This document shows, piece by piece, positions 17,034 to 26,132 of a stretch of DNA of 44,384 nucleotides (the first letter of the stretch is position 1; each line of letters opens with the position of its first letter). Source of the DNA: an uncultured Bacteroidales bacterium (GTDB lineage: Bacteria > Bacteroidota > Bacteroidia > Bacteroidales > Bacteroidaceae). A program made the translations under genes and the position numbers. The notes beneath the pieces were generated by a model, which searched no databases, was not told the DNA's origin, and worked only from the letters and a program-made list of their open reading frames with translations. Location: positions 1-44,384 of the forward strand of contig CACWTR010000032.1 in NCBI GenBank assembly GCA_902763865.1, given 5' to 3'.

Positions 17034-18152
17034 ATGAACTATGAATCGATTAAAGGCAGCGTGGCGGTGCTCATCTCGGGCGGCGTGGACAGTGCCGTCG
17101 TGGTGCATCAGCTTTGTGAGGCAGGGCTGAAGCCCGACCTACATTATATTAAGATAGGTATGGAGGGTGAGGACTCGTCGTGCACCGCTGAGGAGGACAT
17201 TGAACTCTCGGAGGCAACGGCACGCAAGTACGGACTCAAGTTGGAGGTCACTGACCTGCAGAAGGAATACTGGGAACAGGTTGTCGGCTATACCATTGAG
17301 CGCGTGAAGATGGGGCTGACACCCAATCCCGACGTCATGTGCAATCGTCTCATCAAGTTCGGAGCCTTCGAGCAGAAGGTGGGTTGCCACTATGACTATA
17401 TCGCGACGGGACACTATGCCACCAACGTCGAGATTGACGGCAAGATGTGGCTCGGCACAGCTAAGGACCCGGTGAAGGACCAGACCGACTTTCTGGCACA
17501 ACTCAGCTACGAACAGCTCAGCCATACGCTCTTCCCGATAGGTCACTTGATGAAGGAGGAGGTGCGACAGATTGCTATCGATGCCAAATTGCCGAGTGCC
17601 CGACGCAAGGACAGCCAGGGCATCTGCTTCCTGGGCAAGATTAACTACAACGACTTCCTGCGCCGCTTCCTGGGCGAGAAGGAAGGCAAAATCATCGACA
17701 TAGAGACGAACAAGGTCATCGGAACACATCGCGGCTACTGGTTTCACACTATCGGACAGAGGAAAGGACTCGGACTGAGCGGCGGACCGTGGTTCGTTGT
17801 CAAGAAGAACATCCGCAAGAACATCATCTTCGTGGCCAACGGATGGGACACACAGCTTCAGTACGGTCATGACTTCCGTCTGGCCGACTTCCACTACATC
17901 ACCGAACCGTTGCCAATAGAGGCAGGGAGCAAGGAGCAGGGAGCAAGTGAAATGCCCATCCAGTTCAAGGTGCGACATGTCGGTCACTTCATGCCCGGCA
18001 TTATCAGCCTCGACGACGAAGGCTACCACATCCACTCCGATGCTCCTATCCAAGGCATCGCCCCCGGTCAGTTTGGTTGCATATACGATGCCGAAGCCCG
18101 CATCTGCTACGGCAGTGGAGAGATAGGAATCTATAAAAATAATAATGAATAA
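17034..18152 (+). CDS. mnmA: tRNA-specific 2-thiouridylase MnmA
   Basis: A 372-residue cytoplasmic enzyme that thiolates U34 of tRNA-Lys, -Glu and -Gln. Motifs are all present: the ATP-PP loop SGGVDSA near residue 16, TPNPDVMCN with the first catalytic cysteine near 106, GHYA, and KDSQGICF with the second cysteine near 200. A short low-complexity insert, AGSKEQGAS, sits near residues 300-308 and is encoded by GGAGCAAGG-type repeats that also occur between genes. It probably lies in a loop of the C-terminal beta domain. The gene has no obvious TAnnTTTG box upstream. Family and length are otherwise normal. Confidence 0.95.
   Translation: MNYESIKGSVAVLISGGVDSAVVVHQLCEAGLKPDLHYIKIGMEGEDSSCTAEEDIELSEATARKYGLKLEVTDLQKEYWEQVVGYTIERVKMGLTPNPDVMCNRLIKFGAFEQKVGCHYDYIATGHYATNVEIDGKMWLGTAKDPVKDQTDFLAQLSYEQLSHTLFPIGHLMKEEVRQIAIDAKLPSARRKDSQGICFLGKINYNDFLRRFLGEKEGKIIDIETNKVIGTHRGYWFHTIGQRKGLGLSGGPWFVVKKNIRKNIIFVANGWDTQLQYGHDFRLADFHYITEPLPIEAGSKEQGASEMPIQFKVRHVGHFMPGIISLDDEGYHIHSDAPIQGIAPGQFGCIYDAEARICYGSGEIGIYKNNNE
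17921..17947 (+). repeat. GGAGCAAGG-type low-complexity insert inside mnmA
   Basis: The segment GGCAGGGAGCAAGGAGCAGG plus GAGCAAG is made of GGAGCA/AGG units. Similar units occur in the hairpin at 29381-29478. Here it is read in frame and adds about nine residues to MnmA. Confidence 0.6.
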
Positions 18153-18179
18153 TTTGCTACCGCACTACAAGTAACACAA

Positions 18180-18233
18180 TAACTAAATAGTAAATAAATC
18201 GTAAATAGTAAATCGTCAAATAGTAAATAAGCA
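18180..18233 (+). repeat. AAATAGTAAAT-type AT-rich repeats before the aminotransferase
   Basis: Five imperfect units of the form AAATAGTAAAT/AAATCGTAAAT fill the space just before the ATG at 18236. A shorter relative (AGTAAACCGTAAACAGTAAA) fills the gap before hisF at 34757-34784. Confidence 0.65.
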
Positions 18234-18235
18234 AG

Positions 18236-19414
18236 ATGAAATACATCTTTGATGAAATTGTTCCCCGCGAGGGAACAGACGCCATTAAGATAGACAGAGT
18301 AAAGAACGAATGCGGCACGGACGACCTCTTGCCCATGTGGGTGGCCGATATGGACTTCCGCACGCCGCCTTTCGTCTTGAACGCCATTCGCAAGCGCATG
18401 GAGCAAGGCATCCTCGGCTATACATGCCAGAACCCGCCTTACTACGAGAGTATATGCCGATGGAACAAAGAGCAGCACGGAATGGACGTGACCCGCGAGA
18501 TGATTTGCTACGTCCCCGGCGTGGTGAGCGGAATCTTCCTGGCTGTGCAGGCCCTCACGGAGAAAGGCGACAGCATCCTCATTCAAGAACCCGTCTATCA
18601 TCCTTTCTGCTTCGTGCCGGAAGCTTGCGGACGCAAGGTTGTACAGTCCTCGCTGCGACGCACGGAGACATCCTTCGCCATGGACTTTGAACGTTTGCGG
18701 GAGGACATCAAAGGTTGCCGGATGATGATACTCTGCAACCCGCACAACCCTGCCGGCATCTGCTGGACAAGGGAAGACCTGCAGCAGGTAGCCCATATCT
18801 GTGCAGAAGAAGGTGTTGTCGTAGTGAGCGACGAGATACATTGCGACATGGTCTTCAGCGGACACCGGCATATTCCCTTCGCCAGTGTCAGCGAAGAGGC
18901 ACGCCGCATCAGCATCACCCTTCAGGCTCCCACCAAGACGTTCAACATGCCTGGCATCGTGGCAAGCCAGGCCATTGTCTATGACGAGGGCCTCCGCCAG
19001 CAGTACTTCAACTACATCTGGGGCACCGACCATGACCTTGGCAACGTCTTTGCCTGCGACTGCGTGATGGCTTGCTACAGCAACGAAGGTCGCGAATGGA
19101 AGAGCCAGATGCTTGACTACGTATGGGGCAACATCCAACTCGTTGCCAAGCGCTTCGCAGAGGAATGTCCCTGCATTCGCCCCATCATTCCCCAGGCCAG
19201 CTTCCTCGTCTTTCTTGATTGCACGGCACTCGGGTTCAAGTCTCAGAAGGAGCTGGAGCACTTCTTTGCCTTCGACGCTAAAGTCGGCATGAATTCAGGC
19301 GCCATGTTCGGCAAGGGCGGCACAGGCTTCATGCGCCTCAACGTCGGTTCCCCGCGTTCAGTGGTCGATGAGGCTGTCAGCCGCATTGTCCGCGCTGTCA
19401 ACAAACAAAAGTAA
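18236..19414 (+). CDS. MalY/PatB-type PLP aminotransferase (cystathionine beta-lyase)
   Basis: A 392-residue fold-type I PLP enzyme. The start matches the MalY/PatB subgroup (LPMWVADMDFRTPPFV), followed by the active-site segments CNPHNPAG (167-174) and VSDEIHCDMVF (197-207), and the PLP lysine in PTKTFN (Lys234). A C-terminal arginine is in RLNVGSPR. The subgroup contains C-S lyases that cleave cystathionine or cysteine S-conjugates to pyruvate, ammonia and a thiol, so it is probably cytoplasmic methionine or sulfur metabolism. It follows mnmA by 83 bases of AT-rich repeats. Whether it is a true cystathionine beta-lyase or an aminotransferase cannot be settled by sequence alone. Confidence 0.88.
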   Translation: MKYIFDEIVPREGTDAIKIDRVKNECGTDDLLPMWVADMDFRTPPFVLNAIRKRMEQGILGYTCQNPPYYESICRWNKEQHGMDVTREMICYVPGVVSGIFLAVQALTEKGDSILIQEPVYHPFCFVPEACGRKVVQSSLRRTETSFAMDFERLREDIKGCRMMILCNPHNPAGICWTREDLQQVAHICAEEGVVVVSDEIHCDMVFSGHRHIPFASVSEEARRISITLQAPTKTFNMPGIVASQAIVYDEGLRQQYFNYIWGTDHDLGNVFACDCVMACYSNEGREWKSQMLDYVWGNIQLVAKRFAEECPCIRPIIPQASFLVFLDCTALGFKSQKELEHFFAFDAKVGMNSGAMFGKGGTGFMRLNVGSPRSVVDEAVSRIVRAVNKQK

Positions 19415-19461
19415 TCACCTTAAACACATTATTAACCTCTTTACAACAAACAAGTCAACGA

Positions 19462-22400
19462 ATGAAAACAAACTTCCAAGACTTATATCTTGCTGCTGTC
19501 ACTTCCTTCTGCCTTCTGTGTCCTGCTGACGCATTGGCACAGCAGACGTCCTTTCAGTTCTCTACAGCTCATCGCGGCCCCGAGATTGGACCGCTGCACT
19601 ACGGTATCTTTTACGAGGAAATCAACTATGCGGGCGACGGCGGCATCTATGCTGAACTCATCCGCAACGGCTCGATGGAAGAGAATGCATCGAAGCCCGA
19701 CTACTGGCAGACCATAGGCAGTGCTGCTTCCAGCATCGTGACGCAGAACCTCATAAACAGTGCACAGAGATACGCGATGCAGCTCAATCTGTCCAAGGCT
19801 GGCGACGGCATTCGCAATAATGGCTACTGGGGCATCAACATCGTGGAAGGGCAGACCTATAAAGCCAGCTTATGGATTCGCACTTCCGAGGGGTGGAAAG
19901 ATGACGTGACGCTTACCCTCGAGAGCGACAATGGCGATGACCTGGGGCACTCGGTCCTGTCCGTAAGCGAAGCCGGTAAATGGACGAAACTCACCACGGA
20001 GATAGTTGCTACGGCCAGCTACCGGCAAGGTTGGCTCGCCATTCGCGGGAGCAAGGCCGGCACGATTTACCTGGATTGCATCAGCCTGTTCCCGCCGACA
20101 TACAAGGGACGCGAGAACGGAATGCGCATTGACCTGGCCGAGAAGCTGGAGGCTTTGCACCCGCGCTTTATGCGTTTCCCGGGCGGATGCTACATCGAGG
20201 GCGGCAACCGCTACCAGTGGCGTCATACGGTCGGCCCCGTGGAGGAACGCTTGGGCATCTATAACAGTCATTGGGGCTATCCTGTCTCGAATGGAATGGG
20301 ATTCCACGAGTTCCTGCAGTTGGCAGAGGATTTGGGCGCAGAGCCTATGTTTGTGGTCAACATGGGCATGGGCCACGGATGGTATCAGGACTACCAACAC
20401 ATTCAGGACTTCATCCAGGAAGCACTCGATGCCTTGGAGTACGCCAACGGCGATGCCTCCACTTTCTGGGGAGCCAAGCGCATAGCCGCAGGGCATCCGG
20501 AACCCTTTGGCATGCGCCTCATCGAGATTGGCAACGAGAACTATAACTACACTTTCAACAATAACAATGACCAGAGCGACCACTATCCTGAACGCTACCG
20601 CCAGTTCTATGATGCCATCAAGTCCCGTTGGCCAGAGGTTGTCTGTATCGGAAACGTAGAGGCCTGGGGCACGGACAACCCCACGTGGCGCAATGCTCAT
20701 CCGGTGGATGTGGTCGATGAACACTACTACCGTTCTCCAGACTGGTTCGCCGGCAATTACCATAAATACGACAATGCCAGCCGCACCAGTCACAAGATAT
20801 ATAACGGCGAATATGCCGTCACCAGCGACTATGGCACCAACGGCACCCTGAAAGCCGCGCTGGGCGAGGCCATCTACATGGCCGGCATGGAGCGCAACTC
20901 CGACGTATGCGTCATGGCTTCGTATGCTCCAATCTTCAAGAATGAAAACGACTCGCAGTGGAACCCCGACATGCTGCACTACAATGCCTACACCAGTTTC
21001 GGCACTCCGTCCTACTGGGCGCAGCAGATGATGGCTACCACCGTAGGCAAGCAGAACATCACATGGACCGAGTCGGGCAACACCCTCGGACTGAAAGATG
21101 CCCGGCTCGGCATCGGTTCCTGGAAGACGGAAGTCACGTATTCCAACATCCGTGTGACCGATGCCGAGGGAAATACAGTCTTTGAGCAGTCCGAACCCAT
21201 AACTTCTCCGCAGAGCATGCAAGGCACGTACCACGTCTTCGATGTCGCCACAGGCAACCGCACCATCGAGATGGATGCCGTGAAGAACAGTGGCGACGAA
21301 GGCTTCCTCATCGCCTTTGCTTCTATCGACACAGGAAACTATGCATGGTGGAACCTGGGCGGATGGGGCAATACGAAACATGCGGTGGAGCAGTCCGTGA
21401 ACGGCTCGAAGAAATCCCTTGCTACAGCCAACGGCAGTATCACGACGGGACGCACCTACCGCATCAAAATCGTTCTCAACGGCACTACGGCTCGCTGCTA
21501 CCTCGACGGCTCGCTCATCCATACCGTGACGTTGTCCGACGAAACGGAAGGTCAGCGCCTCTATCTCTGCGCCTCCCTCAATGAAGCGGAGGATACAGCC
21601 ATTGTCAAGGTCATCAATTACAACGGCATAGCCGTTCCCGCAAACTTCACCTTCACCGATGCCGCTATTGCAGGAGATGCCGACTTGTGCATCATGACTC
21701 ATGAGGACAACCACGCCGAGAACTCCCTTGACGAACCGGAGAAAGTGGTGCCGAGGAATGAGAAGATTGCCATGCAGACAGAGAAGTCGCTCTCCTTCGA
21801 GGTACCAGCCTACTCGCTTTCCGTCATTCAGATACCGCTTTCCGAAGCATGTGCAGAGCAGAAGCCGGAGCCAGCCGAGCTGCCTGCCGCCGCCATCATT
21901 CACGACTTCGAGGCTGAAGGGGCTGGACTCGGCTTCTCGGACGGCAACCATGCCTTCTACACTGCCGACGACAGCTATGTTGACTTGGGCAACGAGGCAG
22001 CACAGGCCATCGGACAGTTGCTGAAAGGCAACGCATACAGTGTCAGCCTCAACCTCATGCTGGAGGACAGTGGCAACTTCAATAAATTCTGCTGGGCATG
22101 GAACATCAACAACGGTACCAGCTCGTATGCCGGCCTTATCAACAAGGCCAACAACATCGACTGGTACTTCGAGAAGGTACGCGGCACGACCTGCACGGTC
22201 CGGTCCGGTGCCGGCCTGAAGCAGAAGGTGTGGCACAACGTCACCGTCACAGCCGATGCCTCAGAGACAAGCATCTACATCGACGGACAGTTGCGGGGCA
22301 CGATGCCGACCAACATGAATGCACTCGTGCTCAACACTGCTACAAAGGTATGGATAGGACGCAGTCCCTTCACGTCCGATGCGCTGATGTCCAAGACATT

Positions 22401-23217
22401 CTTCGACGACTTTGCCATCTACGACTGCAAGCTCTCCCCTGAGCAGGTGCTCACCCTCTACGAATCCGCTGCGTCCAAGAGTACGGAGTGCGCCGCGCTC
22501 ATTCCCGTACCGGACACAGAACCCAATGCCGAAGCCATGACGCTCATCGGGACAATCCAGGGAGAAGTAGATATCACGGCACTGCTGAAGAATGCAGACT
22601 TCTCCGACAAAGGCAACGGATGGGAAGGCACCCCCTTCACCGCCGCACCCGGCACGGTGGCCGAGCACTACAATAAGCTCTTCGACACCTATCAGATACT
22701 CCCGAACATGCCGGCTGGCCGCTACATCCTCCGCTGGCAGGGATTCTACCGCAACGGCAACATCGCCAATGCCTACTTGCGCCATACCCTCGGGACAGAG
22801 GGCACAGCCGAAGTCTATGCCGGTACACCGGCTGGCAACACTCAAAGCCAGTCCCTGCTCTCCATCTACGATGCCTCCGCGCCCTACAGCTATTCCCCCT
22901 ACACATACCCCGACAATGTGTCCTCGGCAAACCAAGCCTTCACCGACGGGAACTACCGGCAGCAGATGGAGTTCTTTGTCGAAGAAACCTCAGACCTGCG
23001 CATCGGCCTGCGCAACTTCTCGCCGGCTGTATATGACTGGGCCTGTATCGACAACTTCACCCTCACCTTCGTGAACGACGAGACGCGAATCAACGCAATC
23101 GGCATATCCCGTCCGGAAAAGGACAGCGACGCTGTCTATAACCTCGCCGGACAGCGCGTGGGCAAGGCACAGAAAGGTGTGTATATTATCAATGGAAAGA
23201 AGACAATAATAAAATGA
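19462..23217 (+). CDS. Secreted multidomain GH51 alpha-L-arabinofuranosidase
   Basis: A 1251-residue protein with a signal peptide ending near ALAQQ (27). Domains in order: a CBM4/9-like module (about 60-210); a GH51 barrel beginning near MRFPGGCYIEGGNRYQW (234), with the acid/base in EIGNEN (Glu near 357) and the nucleophile in YNGEYAV (near 450); a beta-sandwich insert (about 545-690) that interrupts the C-terminal GH51 beta domain; a LamG/concanavalin-like module (about 830-1000); a further beta domain (1040-1215); and the tail YNLAGQRVGKAQKGVYIING. It releases arabinofuranose from arabinan or arabinoxylan outside the cytoplasm. It precedes the GH105 gene on the same strand, which fits rhamnogalacturonan/arabinan use. 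It is much larger than the usual 500-650 residues because of added modules. Confidence 0.92.
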   Translation: MKTNFQDLYLAAVTSFCLLCPADALAQQTSFQFSTAHRGPEIGPLHYGIFYEEINYAGDGGIYAELIRNGSMEENASKPDYWQTIGSAASSIVTQNLINSAQRYAMQLNLSKAGDGIRNNGYWGINIVEGQTYKASLWIRTSEGWKDDVTLTLESDNGDDLGHSVLSVSEAGKWTKLTTEIVATASYRQGWLAIRGSKAGTIYLDCISLFPPTYKGRENGMRIDLAEKLEALHPRFMRFPGGCYIEGGNRYQWRHTVGPVEERLGIYNSHWGYPVSNGMGFHEFLQLAEDLGAEPMFVVNMGMGHGWYQDYQHIQDFIQEALDALEYANGDASTFWGAKRIAAGHPEPFGMRLIEIGNENYNYTFNNNNDQSDHYPERYRQFYDAIKSRWPEVVCIGNVEAWGTDNPTWRNAHPVDVVDEHYYRSPDWFAGNYHKYDNASRTSHKIYNGEYAVTSDYGTNGTLKAALGEAIYMAGMERNSDVCVMASYAPIFKNENDSQWNPDMLHYNAYTSFGTPSYWAQQMMATTVGKQNITWTESGNTLGLKDARLGIGSWKTEVTYSNIRVTDAEGNTVFEQSEPITSPQSMQGTYHVFDVATGNRTIEMDAVKNSGDEGFLIAFASIDTGNYAWWNLGGWGNTKHAVEQSVNGSKKSLATANGSITTGRTYRIKIVLNGTTARCYLDGSLIHTVTLSDETEGQRLYLCASLNEAEDTAIVKVINYNGIAVPANFTFTDAAIAGDADLCIMTHEDNHAENSLDEPEKVVPRNEKIAMQTEKSLSFEVPAYSLSVIQIPLSEACAEQKPEPAELPAAAIIHDFEAEGAGLGFSDGNHAFYTADDSYVDLGNEAAQAIGQLLKGNAYSVSLNLMLEDSGNFNKFCWAWNINNGTSSYAGLINKANNIDWYFEKVRGTTCTVRSGAGLKQKVWHNVTVTADASETSIYIDGQLRGTMPTNMNALVLNTATKVWIGRSPFTSDALMSKTFFDDFAIYDCKLSPEQVLTLYESAASKSTECAALIPVPDTEPNAEAMTLIGTIQGEVDITALLKNADFSDKGNGWEGTPFTAAPGTVAEHYNKLFDTYQILPNMPAGRYILRWQGFYRNGNIANAYLRHTLGTEGTAEVYAGTPAGNTQSQSLLSIYDASAPYSYSPYTYPDNVSSANQAFTDGNYRQQMEFFVEETSDLRIGLRNFSPAVYDWACIDNFTLTFVNDETRINAIGISRPEKDSDAVYNLAGQRVGKAQKGVYIINGKKTIIK

Positions 23218-23255
23218 CCAAGGCATGAGGCAAAACGCAACACGTTGACTCAGCC

Positions 23256-23378
23256 GTAAGCTCACGAGTCGTTGCCCGTAAGCTCACGAGTCGTTGCCCA
23301 TAAGCTCACGAGTCGTTGCCCGTAAGCTCACGAGTCGTTGCCCATAAGCTCACGAGTCGTTGCCCATAAGCTCACGAG
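23256..23378 (+). repeat. 22-bp tandem repeat array
   Basis: Five complete 22-base units (core TAAGCTCACGAGTCGTTGCC) and a partial sixth, at 23256, 23278, 23300, 23322, 23344 and 23366. Units differ only at the first base (G or A). There is no spacer between units, so this is a minisatellite, not a CRISPR. It lies between the GH51 and GH105 genes. Confidence 0.92.
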
Positions 23379-23453
23379 GCATTCCAGGGCAGACCACATG
23401 CGCCTTTATATTGCAGAAACCATTAAGTTCATAAATTCAAACAAATCGATACG

Positions 23454-25757
23454 ATGAAGAGACAATTATTAATCCTCGCTGCACTCCTCGGGGTACTGAC
23501 CAGCCAGGCAAAGCTGTGGACAACCAGCGAAGTGGAGAATATCATCAGGAAAGTCAATACCCATTGGCAAGCAAACAATCCTGCAGAGGTACGCGCCTTT
23601 TGGGACAATGCTGCCTACCACACAGGCAACATGGAAGTATTCAAGCTCCTGCAGGACCGGCAGATGCTGGACTACAGCATCCGATGGGCAGAGCATAACG
23701 AGTGGAAAGGTGCCACCGAGACGGACCCCGCAAAGTGGAAATACAAACAGTACGGAGAAGGGCAGGACTACGTGCTCTTCGGCGACTGGCAGATATGTTT
23801 CCAGACGTACATTGACCTCTACAACCTCGACCCGCAGAAGAAGAAAGTGGCTCGCGCCAAGCAGGTCATGGGCTACGAAGCAGACTCCAAGGCCTGCGAC
23901 TACTGGTGGTGGGCCGACGCACTGTACATGGTGATGCCCGTCATGACGAAGATGTATCGTCTGACCGGCGAAGAGAAATACTTGGACAAGCTCTACGACA
24001 ACCTCCGCTACAGCGACAGCATCATGCTCGACAGCGAGACCGGCCTCTACTTCCGCGACGGCAAGTATGTCTTCCCCAAGCACAAGACGGCCAGTGGCAA
24101 GAAAGACTTCTGGGCCAGAGGCGACGGATGGGTGCTGGCCGGACTGGCCAAAGTGCTGCAGGACATGCCGGCTGACTATCGTCATCAGCCCTTCTTCGTG
24201 AAGAAATACGTCAATCTGGCCAACGGCATCAAGGCCCTGCAACAGCCCGAAGGCCACTGGACGCGCTCGATGATGGACCCACAGCAGGCTCCCGGCTTCG
24301 AGACGTCGGGCACAGCCTTCTTCTGCTACGGCCTGCTCTGGGGCATCAACAACGGCTACCTGCCGCGCGACATCTTCGAGCCTGTCGCCGAGAAAGCCTG
24401 GGACTACCTTGCCGGCACAGCCCTGCAAGCCGACGGCAGGGTAGGGTATGTGCAGCCCATCGGCGAGAGAGCCATACCCGGACAGACCGTCGATGCCAAC
24501 AGCCAAGCCAACTTCGGCACCGGTGCCTTCCTGCTGGCAGCTTGTGAGTACTACAGGTACCTGCAGGCAGCAGGGCAGAAGGACCGCAGATACTGGTGCT
24601 CGCTGGCATGGAAGATGGCACAGCCCGTGCTGGAGAACATGGCTAAGGGCGAGCTGAAGAAGAACATGCAGACAGAGTTTTCGCCTTCGTTTGACAACCG
24701 TGACCGCAGCGTCGTCTATATGGAAACCTTCGGGAGGCTGATGGACGGCATTGCCCCTTGGCTGGCCTTGCCCGACGATGACACGGAAGAGGGACAGCAG
24801 CGCAGGCAGCTCAGGACATGGGCCTTGGCTGCATACAAGAATGCTGTCGATCCCGCTTCGCCAGATTATCTCTGCTGGGGCAAGTCAGGCCAGAATCTGG
24901 TCGATGCCGCCTTCCTCGCCGAGTCATTTCTCAGGGCTTGGGACGTCCTTTGGATGCCACTGGACGAAGAGACAAAACAACGGTACATCCACGAGTTCCA
25001 GGCATTGCGCAGAATTGACCCGCCCTATACGAACTGGCTCCTCTTCTCCTCAACAATCGAGAGCCTTCTCGCCAAAGCCGGGGCACAGTTCGACGAGTTC
25101 CGCGTCAACACCGCCTGCCGCAAAGTGGAGGAATGGTATGTCGGCGATGGCTGGTATGCCGACGGACAGGCTTTCGCCTTCGACTACTATTCGAGCTATG
25201 TCTTCCATGCCATGTACCTGGAAACCCTCCAGGCCATGATCGATGCCAAGCACAATTCCCGCATCGACTACAAGAAATACTACGACCGCGCCCTGAAGCG
25301 AGCACAGAAGCATGCCATCATCCTGGAGCGCTTCATCTCGCCCGAAGGCACCTTCCCCGTCATTGGTCGCTCTGCAACATACCGCCTTGCAGCGTTGCAG
25401 CCCCTGGCACTCATGGCATGGTATCAGAAACTGCCTTCCGAACTGAGTAACGGTCAGGTACGTGCCGCACTCACCAGCGTGATGCACCGAATGTTCGACG
25501 TGCAGGACAATTTCAACGAAGGCGGATACCTGACAATCGGCTTCTGTGGCCGACAGCCCGACATTGCCGACTGGTACACCAACAACGGTTCGCTCTATAT
25601 GACCAGCCTCGCCTTCATGCCCCTCGGACTGCCAGCATCCCATCCCTTTTGGACTGAAGCAGCACAGCCCTGGACACAAGTCCGCGCATGGGGAGGGCAA
25701 CCCTTCCCGAAGGACCATCGCTGGGCCGACGACATACAGACGCGTGACAAATGGTAG
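23454..25757 (+). CDS. Secreted GH105-DUF2264 fusion (unsaturated rhamnogalacturonyl hydrolase)
   Basis: A 767-residue protein with a signal peptide (MKRQLLILAALLGVLTSQA). Residues 25-380 match GH88/105: the catalytic Asp in DYWWWADALYM (Asp155), and DFWARGDGWVLAGL with Asp224. This enzyme removes the unsaturated sugar left by pectin lyases from rhamnogalacturonan ends by a hydration mechanism. Residues 395-767 match DUF2264, with SFDNRDRSVVYMETFGRL and YVGDGWYADGQAFAFDYYSS. Both halves are alpha/alpha-barrel type, so one polypeptide may hold two active sites. The upstream GH51 suggests joint action on pectic side chains. No C-terminal sorting motif is present, so it is probably periplasmic. 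Confidence 0.92.
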   Translation: MKRQLLILAALLGVLTSQAKLWTTSEVENIIRKVNTHWQANNPAEVRAFWDNAAYHTGNMEVFKLLQDRQMLDYSIRWAEHNEWKGATETDPAKWKYKQYGEGQDYVLFGDWQICFQTYIDLYNLDPQKKKVARAKQVMGYEADSKACDYWWWADALYMVMPVMTKMYRLTGEEKYLDKLYDNLRYSDSIMLDSETGLYFRDGKYVFPKHKTASGKKDFWARGDGWVLAGLAKVLQDMPADYRHQPFFVKKYVNLANGIKALQQPEGHWTRSMMDPQQAPGFETSGTAFFCYGLLWGINNGYLPRDIFEPVAEKAWDYLAGTALQADGRVGYVQPIGERAIPGQTVDANSQANFGTGAFLLAACEYYRYLQAAGQKDRRYWCSLAWKMAQPVLENMAKGELKKNMQTEFSPSFDNRDRSVVYMETFGRLMDGIAPWLALPDDDTEEGQQRRQLRTWALAAYKNAVDPASPDYLCWGKSGQNLVDAAFLAESFLRAWDVLWMPLDEETKQRYIHEFQALRRIDPPYTNWLLFSSTIESLLAKAGAQFDEFRVNTACRKVEEWYVGDGWYADGQAFAFDYYSSYVFHAMYLETLQAMIDAKHNSRIDYKKYYDRALKRAQKHAIILERFISPEGTFPVIGRSATYRLAALQPLALMAWYQKLPSELSNGQVRAALTSVMHRMFDVQDNFNEGGYLTIGFCGRQPDIADWYTNNGSLYMTSLAFMPLGLPASHPFWTEAAQPWTQVRAWGGQPFPKDHRWADDIQTRDKW

Positions 25758-25775
25758 GGGGGATAAAAGAAAAAG

Positions 25776-25848
25776 TCGGGGTGACCCGACTCGAACGGGC
25801 GACCACCTGGTCCCAAACCAGGTGCGCTACCAACTGCGCTACACCCCG
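25776..25848 (-). tRNA. tRNA-Pro (anticodon TGG)
   Basis: The minus strand folds into a complete cloverleaf: acceptor CGGGGTG/CACCCCG, D arm GCGC-AGTTGGTA-GCGC, anticodon stem CCTGG/CCAGG with loop TTTGGGA (anticodon TGG), and T arm GCCCG-TTCGAGT-CGGGT, with discriminator A at 25776. CCA is not encoded. An oligo-T-rich stretch follows on the minus strand. It is convergent with the GH105 gene, 18 bases from its stop. Confidence 0.96.
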
Positions 25849-25880
25849 ATGCTTGATGCACTGAACGTGCAAAAGCGGTG

Positions 25881-25888
25881 CAAAGGTA
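25881..25888 (-). promoter_or_regulatory. -7 box of tRNA-Pro
   Basis: TACCTTTG on the minus strand lies 32 bases before the tRNA 5' end and fits the Bacteroidetes -7 consensus. It implies a short 5' leader removed by RNase P. Confidence 0.6.
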
Positions 25889-25992
25889 CAACAAAAAGTC
25901 AAAACCGGAAAGCGAAAGGCGAAAAATTATTCTCTTTACCTCAGTTTTTAGATTAATTCTTCGTTCTTTACTCTTAATTCTTGATTAATTAG

Positions 25993-26000
25993 TATCTTTG
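25993..26000 (+). promoter_or_regulatory. -7 box of the serC operon
   Basis: TATCTTTG fits TAnnTTTG. The predicted start near 26006 leaves a long leader of about 127 bases before the serC ATG at 26133. Confidence 0.65.
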
Positions 26001-26017
26001 TAGCGCGAAAACAGATG

Positions 26018-26079
26018 TCAGGGAGAATCTTCGCTTGCCCGTCACGTTATGTAACCCGCGTCAGCGATAAGTCCCCTGA
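26018..26079 (+). promoter_or_regulatory. Possible structured 5' leader of serC
   Basis: In the serC leader, TCAGGGA (26018-26024) can pair with TCCCCTGA (26072-26079, one bulge), CGCT (26032-26035) with AGCG (26063-26066), and GTTA (26046-26049) with TAAC (26052-26055). Together these form a nested stem. I recognise no known riboswitch. It may be a regulatory leader or chance pairing. Confidence 0.35.
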
Positions 26080-26132
26080 TGATTCAGAGCAGCAGAAAAG
26101 AACCAAAAGACCCAAATAAATTAATACGACGT

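Noticed and set aside
19870-22236. A 788-codon minus-strand frame across the GH51 gene
   Set aside because: Antisense shadow of the arabinofuranosidase, with no family resemblance or promoter.
23256-23378. Tandem array first considered as a CRISPR
   Set aside because: Units are directly adjacent with no variable spacers and there are no cas genes nearby, so it is a minisatellite.
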